Below the pieces are notes generated by a model. It had not been told where the DNA came from and did no database searches. It saw nothing but the letters and a program-made list of their open reading frames with translations. A program made the position numbers and the translations under genes. A stretch of DNA of 16,273 bases from CAZHGD01 sp964531735 (GTDB lineage: Bacteria > Armatimonadota > UBA10988). How positions within the stretch are numbered: position 1 is the stretch's first letter; the number at the start of each line of letters is the position of its first letter. This document shows positions 1 through 6,906 of this stretch, piece by piece. Where the stretch lies: NCBI GenBank assembly GCA_964531735.1, contig CAZHGD010000167.1, positions 1-16,273 of the forward strand, read 5' to 3'.

Positions 1-40
1 GACGCCACCCCTATTTCGCGCGCGAAATAGGGGTGGCGTC
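1..40. repeat. Perfect 40-bp palindrome
   Basis: The left arm is GACGCCACCCCTATTTCGCG and bases 21-40 are its exact reverse complement, so there is no loop and no mismatch. As RNA or extruded DNA it would form a 20-bp stem, or slightly shorter with a small loop. The core GACGCCACCCC resembles GACGTCACCCC inside the element at 8070-8327 (10 of 11 bases), and GTGGCGTCCCGGG at 33-45 recurs inverted at 3586-3598. It is therefore probably one member of a dispersed palindromic repeat family. The window edge may hide a longer element. Confidence 0.9.
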
Positions 41-312
41 CCGGGTTATTGCGGGTTGTTTGCGCCATGCTCGAAGCCATCGGCCGTTGCATGGAGTTGG
101 GCGCCACCGTGGTCTACGTCGGCTCGACAGGCGGCTCAACCAGTCGATGGGTCTGCGCCTGGTGCACACGCGGCGGTGCTGGCGGAAGGAGCGGTCGGAA
201 CTGGAGGCGGTGTGCTGACCTCGCGCGGCCACCGCGCGCCATCTTGGCCCTTGCCACCGCCGACAGCCAGCGGCTACTCTGGCAGTGGGTGTCGGACGAC
301 GCGGGGTGTGGG
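41..312. other. Spacer without a recognisable gene
   Basis: The reading frame of the downstream membrane protein stays open back to an ATG at 49. The implied residues look like read-through of GC-rich spacer: they are Arg/Gly/Cys/Trp-rich and precede a sensible start at 313. I see no other gene. Apart from GTGGCGTCCCGGG, which begins in the palindrome and ends at 45, I see no repeat here. The promoter for the gene at 313 must lie here or further left, but I cannot pick a convincing one. Confidence 0.5.
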
Positions 313-1179
313 ATGCAGGGCAACGTCGCAGACTCAGACCAGGATCTGGCCGACCACGGCGCGTTCGTCGCCTTGGGCACGGCCGGCGACCAGCCAACGC
401 GGATGCTGGCAGTGGCGGGGCTGCTCCTAGGCGGCGTGCTGTGCTCGATCTGGCTGCGCGAAACCGTCGCCTACGGCCGCTGGCTGGGCGGCGCCGCCAG
501 TGGTCTGGTCGCCGGCTTGATCGGCTGGTCTGGCCGAACGCAGACGCGGTACGTCGTCGACACGACCGGCTTGACCGTCGTCGTTGCCGGCACACCGGCA
601 CACCATCCCTGGTCGGACGTGAGCGGCCTGCGCATGTGTGGCGACCATGCCGAAGTTCAGGGCGGCTCGGGTTGGTCCCAGCGCCTTGGCGGCCGCCTGC
701 GTTCGTGGCGTGACCTGGCAGCGGTCATAGAGTGGCGTCTGGCGCCGCTGCCTGAGCTGCCGCGCGTGGTGTCACCGGAGCTGCTGAGCCAGGTTCTGGG
801 TCTCGCCGAGTCCGAGCCAGGGGTGCCGTCGAAGGGCGGGTGGGTGCGGCCGACTGGCGACGGGTTGTTGGTCAGCGAGCGCCGCGGTCTGCGTACCGTG
901 GGCTGGTGCCAACTAGCGATGGTCACCTACTCCGACCCGTTCACCACCAGCAGTTCACGCCCGCGCTGGACCATCCACCACCAGGGACGCGAGATCGAGC
1001 TGATCGGTGGCGACGCGGAGTCGCGCCGTGTCGGGCTGATGTGCCTGCGTGCCGCGGCGCTGAATGCCGCCGGGCACCAACTGCCCGAAGTCCACGAGGT
1101 GACGAGCGCTGCCCTGTCGCGCATCCGCGGCGACGAAGCCGAGGCTGAACGTGGGCTCAGCCGCAGTGCCGAGGGTTGA
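313..1179 (+). CDS. Two-helix membrane protein with bacterial PH-like regions
   Basis: This 288-residue protein has two hydrophobic helices near its start (about residues 31-48 and 56-73) joined by a short loop. They are followed directly by RYVVDTTGLTVVVAG and HPWSDVSGLRM (about 79-108). This layout, two helices then a beta-rich stretch ending in a PW-SDV turn, is typical of bacterial PH-domain membrane proteins. A second similar stretch sits near the C-terminus: WTIHHQGREIELIGGD, then a helix. Most of the protein should lie in the cytoplasm. I chose the ATG at 313 because it follows a G-rich stretch (GGGGTGTGGG) and removes a non-protein-like extension; the frame is open back to 49. The MFS gene begins 120 bp downstream on the same strand. 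The cellular role is unknown, and the family call is by pattern only. Confidence 0.6.
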   Translation: MQGNVADSDQDLADHGAFVALGTAGDQPTRMLAVAGLLLGGVLCSIWLRETVAYGRWLGGAASGLVAGLIGWSGRTQTRYVVDTTGLTVVVAGTPAHHPWSDVSGLRMCGDHAEVQGGSGWSQRLGGRLRSWRDLAAVIEWRLAPLPELPRVVSPELLSQVLGLAESEPGVPSKGGWVRPTGDGLLVSERRGLRTVGWCQLAMVTYSDPFTTSSSRPRWTIHHQGREIELIGGDAESRRVGLMCLRAAALNAAGHQLPEVHEVTSAALSRIRGDEAEAERGLSRSAEG

Positions 1180-1299
1180 GCCCGCGGTCCATGACCGGGC
1201 GCTGGTGCGTCTGACGAGGCGCGGGGCGGCACCTGCCGCATGGCCGGCGGACCATCGGCGTGGCTTGTCGCGCCGCGCCGCCGGTGGTAGCATGACGCC

Positions 1300-2535
1300 G
1301 TGACCGAGGCCCGCAGCTTCAAGCAGCTCTACTTCTTCCTGTTCGCGCCGTTCGCGCTGCAGATGACGTTCCTCAACCTCTACTACGAGCGGCGAGGGTT
1401 GTCGCACGGCGAGATTGGCTCGCTCGGCGCCGTGACCAGCGCGTTGAGCATCGTCGCGCCCCTGCTGTTCGGCGTCATCGCCGACCGGCTCGGCCGCAAG
1501 CAGTGGGTGCTGTTCGGCCTGGCCCTGGGCGTGGCTATCTTCATGCCGAGCCAGTGGTTCGCCAGTAGCCTGATCGCGCTGGGTGTCCTGGCCGTGCTGG
1601 TGGCCATCTGCAACTCGCCGCTGATTCCGCTCACCGACGCGCTCTGCCTCGACCGCCTGCACGCCGCCGGTGACCCGCAGGGCAACCGCTACGCGCGCAT
1701 CCGGGTCTGGGGCTCCGTTGGCTTCGTCGTGGCCGCTTGCGGTGTGCCGCAGGTGATCAAGCTGGTCGATCAGCCCGACCCGCTGCGACGCCTGATTCCG
1801 GTGTTCGTCTGCATGGGCGCCGCCGGCCTGCTGTTCGCCTTGCGCACCGCGACGCTGCCGCCCAGCGCGCACGACATGGAGGCGGCCCTGGGCTACGACC
1901 GCCCGTCGGGGTCGCTCCGCACCGTGCTGGCCACGCCGGGCCTGCGCCGATTGGTCGCGCTCCTGTTCGGCAGTTGGGTCGCCAACGCCACCTACTACGT
2001 GTTCCTCAGCCTCTACCTCGAGAAGATCGGCGTGGCCGACCACCTGAAGGGCGCCTACTGGTCGGTCGGTGTGGCGGCCGAAGTGGTGTTCATGATCTTC
2101 GCCGGCGGCCTGCTGCAACGCCTGGGTGTCCGGCGCATGTTGCTGCTGGGCCTGCTCGGCCGCACACTCCGGCTGGTGGCCTTCACCTACCCGCTGCCGC
2201 CGCTGGTGGTGCTCATCTTCGTGCAGCCGCTGCACGCGCTGGCCTTTGCCGCTGTACACCTGGGCACCATTGCCTTCCTGGCGCGCACGGTGCCCGCGGA
2301 GCACCGCGCCACCGGCCAGTCGCTCGTCGCGGCGGTGGTCAGTGGCTTGGGCGGGGTCATCGGCAACCTCATGGCCGGCTGGATCAGCGAGGCGGCCAGC
2401 CTGGGCGCGTTGCGGTCGTTCACCAGCCTGACCGGCTTGTACGCGGCCTTCCTGGTGGCCACGCTGGTCTCGACGGTGGTATTGCTCATCGCCTGGCTCA
2501 CGCTGCGCGAACCGCAGGTGCTGGCCGAGGAGTAG
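1300..2535 (+). CDS. Major facilitator superfamily transporter (MFS_1-like)
   Basis: This is a 411-residue polytopic membrane protein, the usual length for a 12-helix MFS permease, and should be a secondary transporter in the cytoplasmic membrane. Motif A is clear in the loop after helix 2: GVIADRLGRK at residues 58-67. The sequence YYERRGLSHGEIG near residue 30, PLTDALCLDRL near 110 and YARIRVWGSVGF at 131-142 match the MFS_1-like / nucleoside-H+ symporter group (PF12832 type) better than drug efflux families. Substrate cannot be read from the sequence. The start is a GTG at 1300 with only a weak GGTGG about 12 bases upstream. It may share a transcript with the PH-like gene 120 bp upstream. 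A 539-codon antisense reading frame over it is a shadow. Confidence 0.88.
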   Translation: MTEARSFKQLYFFLFAPFALQMTFLNLYYERRGLSHGEIGSLGAVTSALSIVAPLLFGVIADRLGRKQWVLFGLALGVAIFMPSQWFASSLIALGVLAVLVAICNSPLIPLTDALCLDRLHAAGDPQGNRYARIRVWGSVGFVVAACGVPQVIKLVDQPDPLRRLIPVFVCMGAAGLLFALRTATLPPSAHDMEAALGYDRPSGSLRTVLATPGLRRLVALLFGSWVANATYYVFLSLYLEKIGVADHLKGAYWSVGVAAEVVFMIFAGGLLQRLGVRRMLLLGLLGRTLRLVAFTYPLPPLVVLIFVQPLHALAFAAVHLGTIAFLARTVPAEHRATGQSLVAAVVSGLGGVIGNLMAGWISEAASLGALRSFTSLTGLYAAFLVATLVSTVVLLIAWLTLREPQVLAEE

Positions 2536-2648
2536 CCGCCGGCAGCGACGCTGGTGACGGGCGGCGACCGCCACTCCAGGCCGCGGTGGGTGTTGGTGCT
2601 GGCCACGTTGCCGTCCTCATCGAGGACGGTGGTGTTGATGGCCGGGCT

Positions 2649-2716
2649 CTGGAAACTAGTATCATGTCACCGGGTTGTTCCAGTATCATGTCACCGGGTT
2701 GTTCCTGGAAACTAGT
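2649..2716. repeat. 24-bp tandem repeat flanked by 12-bp direct repeats
   Basis: Two perfect head-to-tail 24-bp copies occupy 2658-2681 and 2682-2705; the shared core is TATCATGTCACCGGGTTGT. The 12-mer CTGGAAACTAGT occurs on both sides, at 2649-2660 and 2705-2716, overlapping the repeat by a few bases. The core occurs a third time at 2891-2909. Read on the minus strand each copy spells Asn-Pro-Val-Thr-stop. This looks like nested insertion ends or a replication-slippage duplication of a mobile-element terminus; I cannot name the family. Confidence 0.85.
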
Positions 2717-2752
2717 GATGCACCACAGTGATTCCAGTCCATACCTCGGGCT

Positions 2753-2786
2753 TGCCCCGAGTAGGCGCGTAGCGCCGTATCGAGGG
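2753..2786 (-). repeat. REP-like hairpin repeat, copy A
   Basis: Read on the minus strand this is CCCTCGATAC, then stem-loop GGCGC-TAC-GCGCC, then TACTCGGGGCA. It is an inverted copy of the repeat at 2816-2850. The 5-bp stem is kept even though the stem bases differ between the copies, so the structure appears conserved. Confidence 0.75.
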
Positions 2787-2815
2787 GCCATCGCCAGACC
2801 GGCACCGGGTTGCGG

Positions 2816-2850
2816 CCCTTCGATACGCGGCTCCGCCGCTACTCAGGGCA
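2816..2850 (+). repeat. REP-like hairpin repeat, copy B
   Basis: This copy reads CCCTTCGATAC, stem-loop GCGGC-TCC-GCCGC, then TACTCAGGGCA. It faces copy A across about 29 bp, giving the head-to-head arrangement common for REP/BIME-type intergenic palindromes. The pair could also anneal with each other into a longer imperfect cruciform. Confidence 0.75.
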
Positions 2851-2890
2851 GGCTGGAGTTTGGTCCACAATCACGTTGGTGAGGTACTGG

Positions 2891-2909
2891 TATCATGTCA
2901 CCGGGTTGT
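2891..2909. repeat. Third copy of the 24-bp repeat core, spanning a gene's stop codon
   Basis: TATCATGTCACCGGGTTGT is identical to the core of the tandem units at 2658-2705, about 190 bp away. It supplies the final Asn-Pro-Val-Thr codons and the TGA stop (2893-2895) of the minus-strand ankyrin-repeat gene. Confidence 0.85.
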
Positions 2910-3561
2910 GCTCGTCGGGTTTGGTCCAGGGCTCCAGGACCTCGATGATGTCCTGCTGCTCCCGTCGTTGTGCGCACTCAAGGGCCTGGGTGACCACCGA
3001 CGGATCGCGCCGGGCGACGCCGTGGCGGAGCAGGTACCCGACGGCGGTGACCTGCCCGGCCGCCACCGCCCAGATCAGCGGCGACACCGCCTTCACCGGC
3101 AGGTCAGGCGTCGCGCCCGCCTGAATGAGCGCTTCCATCACCGCGGTGTTCCCTTGCGCCGCTGCTGGACATAGTGCCGAGACGCCCGCCGCGTCCAGGC
3201 CATCCGGGTCGGCGCCGGCTGCCAGCAGCAGTCGCACCATTGGCGCTGAGCCCGACTTGGCGGCGACCACCAACGGCCGCTCACCCGCACTCGACACCTG
3301 GTTGGCGTCGGCCAATGGCGTCAGCAAGGCGTGTACGGCTTCCGCGCGTTGCTCCTCCAGGGCCATGCACAGCGCATCGGCCAATCGCAGTTGGTTCACC
3401 CCCGCCAATATGCGCACGAGCCGCGCCGACGCCGACAACCTGCCCCGGAGGACGTCGGCCAGCACCAGGGCCGCCCTCAGTTGCCGGAGCAGAGCGGCTG
3501 TCGCAGCGGTGGCCACGACGGCCACGACCGCGGCGAACAACCTCCACAGCCAGTCGTGCAT
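2893..3561 (-). CDS. Membrane-anchored ankyrin-repeat protein
   Basis: This 222-residue protein begins with one hydrophobic helix (about residues 6-26, WLWRLFAAVVAVVATAATAA) as a signal anchor. A helical linker follows, then about four ankyrin repeats from residue 65 to 205. Signature pieces are PLVVAAKSGSAPMVRLLLAAGADPDGLDAAG and the following repeat with NTAVMEALIQAGATPD. (These are two adjacent stretches at roughly 95-145.) Ankyrin repeats bind proteins; the partner is unknown. I chose the ATG at 3561, with GGGGG five to nine bases upstream; an ATG at 3579 is nearly as good. The frame stays open to 3804, but that part looks like spacer. The C-terminal DEHNPVT and the stop lie in a dispersed DNA repeat, so the end of the gene may have been rewritten by an insertion. 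Confidence 0.72.
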   Translation of the reverse strand: MHDWLWRLFAAVVAVVATAATAALLRQLRAALVLADVLRGRLSASARLVRILAGVNQLRLADALCMALEEQRAEAVHALLTPLADANQVSSAGERPLVVAAKSGSAPMVRLLLAAGADPDGLDAAGVSALCPAAAQGNTAVMEALIQAGATPDLPVKAVSPLIWAVAAGQVTAVGYLLRHGVARRDPSVVTQALECAQRREQQDIIEVLEPWTKPDEHNPVT

Positions 3562-3930
3562 ATCAGCCCCCACGCGCATCAGCGCCCCGGGACGCCACGC
3601 CCAGTAACCGGCCGGCCGTCGCACCGGCCAACGGGCCGAACCGGTACCACAGCTTGCTGCTCCCAGCCCGGCTGACTCGGGTTGTAGCCCATGCCGCGGG
3701 GCGGCGCAAGTCGGACCACAGGTGCGGCGTAGCGCGTGCGGCGAGCCGCACCGTTCGGGCTGGGCAGGCCAAGCAGACCCCCTGATGGTCACCGTGGCGA
3801 GCAAGACGCGGGCAACCCCAGCCGCAGTCGGCGAGGTGTTGGTCGGCGATCACGTCTTCGAGCGTGTGGAGGTGCCTTCTCGGGCGGATCCGGAGAGGTA
3901 CTGCCCGGTGTTCAGGCCCTGAGCGGGCCC
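3562..3930. other. Spacer with fragments of dispersed repeats
   Basis: I see no gene here. The spacer lies upstream of the ankyrin gene and past the terminator of the lipoprotein operon. It contains CCCGGGACGCCAC (3586-3598), which is the inverse of 33-45 next to the opening palindrome. It also contains GTTGTAGCCCATGCCGC (3681-3697), which recurs at 8240-8256. The ankyrin gene's promoter should be in this region but no clear hexamers stand out. Confidence 0.55.
3681..3697. repeat. Dispersed 17-bp repeat, copy 1
   Basis: GTTGTAGCCCATGCCGC is identical to 8240-8256. The flank to the right is also related: GGGGC, GCAAG, GG, CAGGTGCGGC here against GGGGC, AAGG, GG, CAGGCGCGGT there. About 55 bp are therefore probably shared with divergence. 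Both copies sit in gene-free spacers with a GGGACG-YCAC motif nearby, so they look like remnants of one repeat family. Confidence 0.6.
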
Positions 3931-3975
3931 AAAACGAGAACCGGGCGTGAGCGGCCTATCCCGCCCACGCCCGGT
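3931..3975 (-). terminator. Intrinsic terminator of the lipoprotein operon
   Basis: ACCGGGCGTG (3940-3949) pairs perfectly with CACGCCCGGT (3966-3975), and an inner GCGG/CCGC stem (3951-3954 with 3961-3964) closes on a six-base loop. On the minus strand the hairpin is followed by TTCTCGTTTT. It lies 37 bp past the stop codon of the propeller lipoprotein gene, which is where a rho-independent terminator is expected. Confidence 0.85.
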
Positions 3976-4012
3976 GTCGCTCAGTGCGCCTTCACGGCAG
4001 CGCTGCCGCCAG

Positions 4013-5791
4013 CTACCGCCGATAGCTCGGCCCCGACGGCGGCACGGCAAAGACGCCGTCGCTGTAGGCCGTGCCGAAGTAGATGGTGCCGGTGGCGCCG
4101 ATGGCCGCCGGGCCGGTGATGGTGCCGAAGGCGCCGGCCTGCATGGTCCACGTCTGAGCGCCGGTGGACGCATTCAGTGCGTAGAACACGCCAGTGCCGG
4201 ACCCGATGTAGACCGTGCCGTCCGATCCGACCGCCGGTGCGGCGCTGGGCGAGGCGACCGCGGACGCCCAGCGCTGAGTGCCGGTACTGGTCGACAGGGC
4301 GTAGAGGTGGCCATCCGCACACCCCACGTAGACGGTGGTGCCGTCGGCCGAGAGCGCCGCCTCGCCGTTGAACGACGAGCCGCCGGTGAACGACCACTTC
4401 TGCGCGCCAGTAGCGGTGTTCAGGGCGTAGAACGCGTTGTCGGCCGAGCCGATGTACAGCGTGCCGTCCGCGCCGATGACCGGCCCGCCCACGAAGTAGC
4501 CGCCGGTGAACTGCCACTTGACCGCCCCGGTGCTGCCGTCCAGCGCGTAGACCTGGCTGTCGGCGGAGCCCACGTAGACGGTGCCGGCGGAGTCAATCGC
4601 CGGCGAGCCGTTCACCGCACCGCCCGTGGTGTAGCTCCACTTGACGCTGCCGGTGCTCTTGTCCAGGGCATAGAGCTTGCTGTCCGCGGAGCCGATGTAG
4701 ACGGTGCCATCCGACCCGATGGCCGGTGACGACACCACCGAGCCACCGGTGGTGTACTTCCACACCTGCGTCCCCGAGGAGTTCACGGCGTAGACGCTGT
4801 TATTGCCCGCCCCGAAGTAGATTGTGCCGTCGGTCCCGATGGCCGGCGTGGACTTGACCTGCCCGTTCACCGAGAACTGCCACTTGACCGTGCCGGTGCT
4901 GCCGTCCAGCGCGTAGACGCCATAGCTGTTGGTCCCGACGTAGACCGTGCCGTCAGCCGCGATCGCGGGCCCGCCGGACACGCCGCCCGGGGTCTGGTTG
5001 TGCCAACTGGTGGTGCTCGTGGAGGTGCCGGTCGCCAGGCCCGAGCTGCAGTTGTTCGCCTGCAGCCTGGGCCAGGGGCTGTTCGCCTGCAGACCGCTGC
5101 CCAGCACCGCAATGGTGGTGGTGCCGCTCACCGAGTGGCTGCTGTCTTCGGCGTCGGTGGCCGTGATCGTGGCCGAGCCGCCGGACACCCCAGTCACGGT
5201 GGCCGTGGCATCGGTGCCACTGCCGGTGACCGTGGCGACGGCGCTGCTCGACGTGCCCCAGGTCCAGGCTGACGGCGCCACCAGCACGGTATGGCCCGCC
5301 GTGTCCGTGGCCGCCGCGGTCACCGTGGTGGTCTGCCCCGCCCGGATGGTCGCGGACGTCGCCGTCACCGTGATGGTCGTGATGGTCGTGCCCATCGTCA
5401 CCGCCGGAGCGTCGACCCTGGTGCCTGGCAGCACCGTGAAGCTGGCGGACGAGCCGGTGGCCAGCGTCGTGCCGCTGCCGTCGGTGGAGGCATAGGCGCT
5501 GGCCGTGATCGTGGCGCTGCCCGGCGTGATGCCGGACAGGACGGCGGTGGTCTGCGGCCGGCTCACGGTGACCGTGCGGGTCGCCGCGGTGCTGCCGCTC
5601 TGCACCAGGCCAATCGTGATGCTGTTGGCCGCGGTGGGGATGAAGCGAGTGGTGGTGGTCGGCCACACGATATTGACCCGCACCGAGCCCTGGGCCGTGC
5701 TCGTGCCCGAGCTGTGCGAGCCGCCGCAGCCGGCCAGCAACAGGCCCACGGCCATCATGGCCAGTGTTGTTCTTGCAGTCAACCGTTGCAT
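4013..5791 (-). CDS. PQQ-type beta-propeller lipoprotein with Ig-like region
   Basis: This 592-residue protein starts with a lipoprotein signal: an MQRLTARTT basic segment, a hydrophobic run and LLAGC with the lipidated Cys at residue 22. It is probably anchored to a membrane and exposed outside the cytoplasm. Residues about 35-130 form a Thr/Ser-rich beta region, and about 137-230 look like a bacterial Ig-like (Big_2) domain ending VSGGSATITATDA. From about 270 there are eight repeats of roughly 40 residues on the pattern DGTVYIGSADSKLYALD, then STGSVKW. They match PQQ-like propellers that act as binding or scaffold domains; no dehydrogenase residues are evident. I chose the ATG at 5791 because GGGGAG sits eight bases upstream; the GTG at 5800 would leave no room for it. 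It is the second gene of an operon with the PEGA-like lipoprotein. The repeats are also near-repeats in DNA and could recombine. Confidence 0.87.
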   Translation of the reverse strand: MQRLTARTTLAMMAVGLLLAGCGGSHSSGTSTAQGSVRVNIVWPTTTTRFIPTAANSITIGLVQSGSTAATRTVTVSRPQTTAVLSGITPGSATITASAYASTDGSGTTLATGSSASFTVLPGTRVDAPAVTMGTTITTITVTATSATIRAGQTTTVTAAATDTAGHTVLVAPSAWTWGTSSSAVATVTGSGTDATATVTGVSGGSATITATDAEDSSHSVSGTTTIAVLGSGLQANSPWPRLQANNCSSGLATGTSTSTTSWHNQTPGGVSGGPAIAADGTVYVGTNSYGVYALDGSTGTVKWQFSVNGQVKSTPAIGTDGTIYFGAGNNSVYAVNSSGTQVWKYTTGGSVVSSPAIGSDGTVYIGSADSKLYALDKSTGSVKWSYTTGGAVNGSPAIDSAGTVYVGSADSQVYALDGSTGAVKWQFTGGYFVGGPVIGADGTLYIGSADNAFYALNTATGAQKWSFTGGSSFNGEAALSADGTTVYVGCADGHLYALSTSTGTQRWASAVASPSAAPAVGSDGTVYIGSGTGVFYALNASTGAQTWTMQAGAFGTITGPAAIGATGTIYFGTAYSDGVFAVPPSGPSYRR

Positions 5792-5799
5792 GTTTGTCA

Positions 5800-5807
5800 C
5801 TCCCCTC
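5800..5807 (-). promoter_or_regulatory. Ribosome binding site overlapping the upstream stop codon
   Basis: On the minus strand, the TGA stop of the PEGA-like gene (5808-5806) runs straight into GGGGAG, then eight bases, then the ATG at 5791. The arrangement indicates tightly coupled translation of the two lipoprotein genes and fixes the start of the second. Confidence 0.75.
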
Positions 5808-6906
5808 AGCGGCTGCGCCGGCGCTGAACCGTCGTGTTGACCGAGCCCAACGGGACATACGTGCCCGTCACCGAGGTGGTCCGGCCGCCGTCCAGCGTGA
5901 CCTGCTGGTCCGCGGGCGTGATGAAGTCGTCGAGGCTGCTGAACGACACCGTTTGGGTGCCGGGCAGCAGGCCGGTGACCGTCTCGCCCGACCTATGCCT
6001 CGTACTGTCGGCGCCCACCGTCCACGTGGCGTGGGAGGCGGCGGTGACGGGCTCGATGGTGACCGTCAGCGCCGCTGTGTTGGCGGGGGCCGGCGTGTAT
6101 GCGGCGGTCACCGTGGTTGCCGGGCCGGCGCTCACGGTGACGGTCTGGGCGGCTGGCGTGGAGTAGCCGGCGACGTTGCTGAAGCTCACCGTGTGGCTGC
6201 CGACCGACAGGCCGCTGACCGTCTGGCCGGAGGTGTGGGTGGTGCCGCCGCCGTCCACCGTCCACGTGGCGCTGGCCGCGGCGGCGGCCGGCGTGATGGT
6301 GACCGTCAGCGCACCTGCCGATGCGGTGGCGGGCGTGTAGGTGCCAGTCACTGCGGTGGTCGCGCCCTCGGTCACGGTGATGGTCTGGACGCCCGGCTGG
6401 GTGTAGCCGGCGACGCTGTCGAAGCCCACCAAGTAGGTCCCCGGCCACAGACCGGTGAGCGTCTGGCTCCCAGTGTAGATCGTGGTGCTGCCACCGATGG
6501 CCCACCTGGCGCTGGCGGCGGCGGCGGCCGGCTCGATGGTGACCTTCAGCGCACCGGTCCCTGGGATAGCAGGCACGTAGGTGCCGGTCGCCGTGGTGGT
6601 CGCGCTGGCGGACACGGTGACGCTAAAGGCGGGCGGCGTGTAGTAGCCGGTGACGGCGGGGAAGCTCACCGTGTGGGTGCCCGGTAACACACTGACGGGC
6701 ACGCCCACGGGGTTGCGATCGGCGCTAGTGTCCAGCAACCACCAGGCCTTGCCCGCGACGGTGGCAGGCTCGATGGTGACCAGCAGACTGCCGGGGATTG
6801 CCGCCTGGTTGACCGTCGGCCACTCGCCGCAACCTGCCGTCATGAGCGTTGTACCCACGCACGTGACACCCACCATCAGGCAGGCACAGAGGAGACGTCT
6901 GCGCAT
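5806..6906 (-). CDS. Lipoprotein with four PEGA-like beta repeats
   Basis: This 366-residue protein has a basic N-terminus (MRRRLL), a hydrophobic core and LMTAGC, so Cys26 is the probable lipidation site. The -3 residue is Thr rather than the usual Leu/Val/Ile, so lipidation is likely but not certain. The rest is four tandem repeats of about 80 residues (about 40-117, 118-198, 199-279, 280-353). Each has the order LTVTIEP, A-A-WTV, SGQTVSGL-G-HTVSF, VAGY-TP, QTVTV, TTVTGTYTP. This PEGA-like repeat is common in secreted and surface proteins; its ligand is generally unknown and cell-envelope or polysaccharide contact is a guess. The ATG at 6906 is preceded by GGAAAGG with a five-to-seven base gap; the frame is open to 6987 without protein-like sequence. 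It is the first gene of the two-lipoprotein operon. Confidence 0.82.
   Translation of the reverse strand: MRRRLLCACLMVGVTCVGTTLMTAGCGEWPTVNQAAIPGSLLVTIEPATVAGKAWWLLDTSADRNPVGVPVSVLPGTHTVSFPAVTGYYTPPAFSVTVSASATTTATGTYVPAIPGTGALKVTIEPAAAAASARWAIGGSTTIYTGSQTLTGLWPGTYLVGFDSVAGYTQPGVQTITVTEGATTAVTGTYTPATASAGALTVTITPAAAAASATWTVDGGGTTHTSGQTVSGLSVGSHTVSFSNVAGYSTPAAQTVTVSAGPATTVTAAYTPAPANTAALTVTIEPVTAASHATWTVGADSTRHRSGETVTGLLPGTQTVSFSSLDDFITPADQQVTLDGGRTTSVTGTYVPLGSVNTTVQRRRSR

Larger units (their letters stand above)
2536..2892. other. Repeat-rich spacer between convergent genes
   Basis: No gene is visible. The spacer lies between the ends of the MFS gene (plus) and the ankyrin gene (minus). It holds a 24-bp tandem duplication flanked by a 12-bp direct repeat (2649-2716), two inverted copies of a hairpin repeat (2753-2786 and 2816-2850) and the start of a third copy of the 24-bp unit core (from 2891). 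The 9-mer TTTGGTCCA occurs at 2859 and again inside the ankyrin gene at about 2919. The hairpins could end transcription from either side. Confidence 0.8.

Noticed and set aside
49..312. Longer start for the PH-like membrane protein
   Set aside because: The extra 88 residues lack protein character and place two helices unusually deep. The ATG at 313 gives the family-like layout.
955..2574. 539-codon open frame on the minus strand
   Set aside because: It is antisense to the MFS transporter and gives a Gln/Arg/His-rich product typical of a shadow frame.
2498..2791. Minus-strand open frame of 97 codons containing two DMILEQPG-like repeats
   Set aside because: The repeated residues come from translating the 24-bp tandem DNA repeat. 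No start signal or motif supports a gene.
2649..2909. Possible CRISPR array (three copies of a 19-24 bp unit)
   Set aside because: Two copies are directly adjacent with no spacer, the third is about 190 bp away, and no cas gene is present.
4040..5000. Regularly spaced near-identical sequences resembling a repeat array
   Set aside because: The period of about 120 bp matches the 40-residue propeller repeats of an intact gene, so this is coding repetition and not a CRISPR or satellite array.
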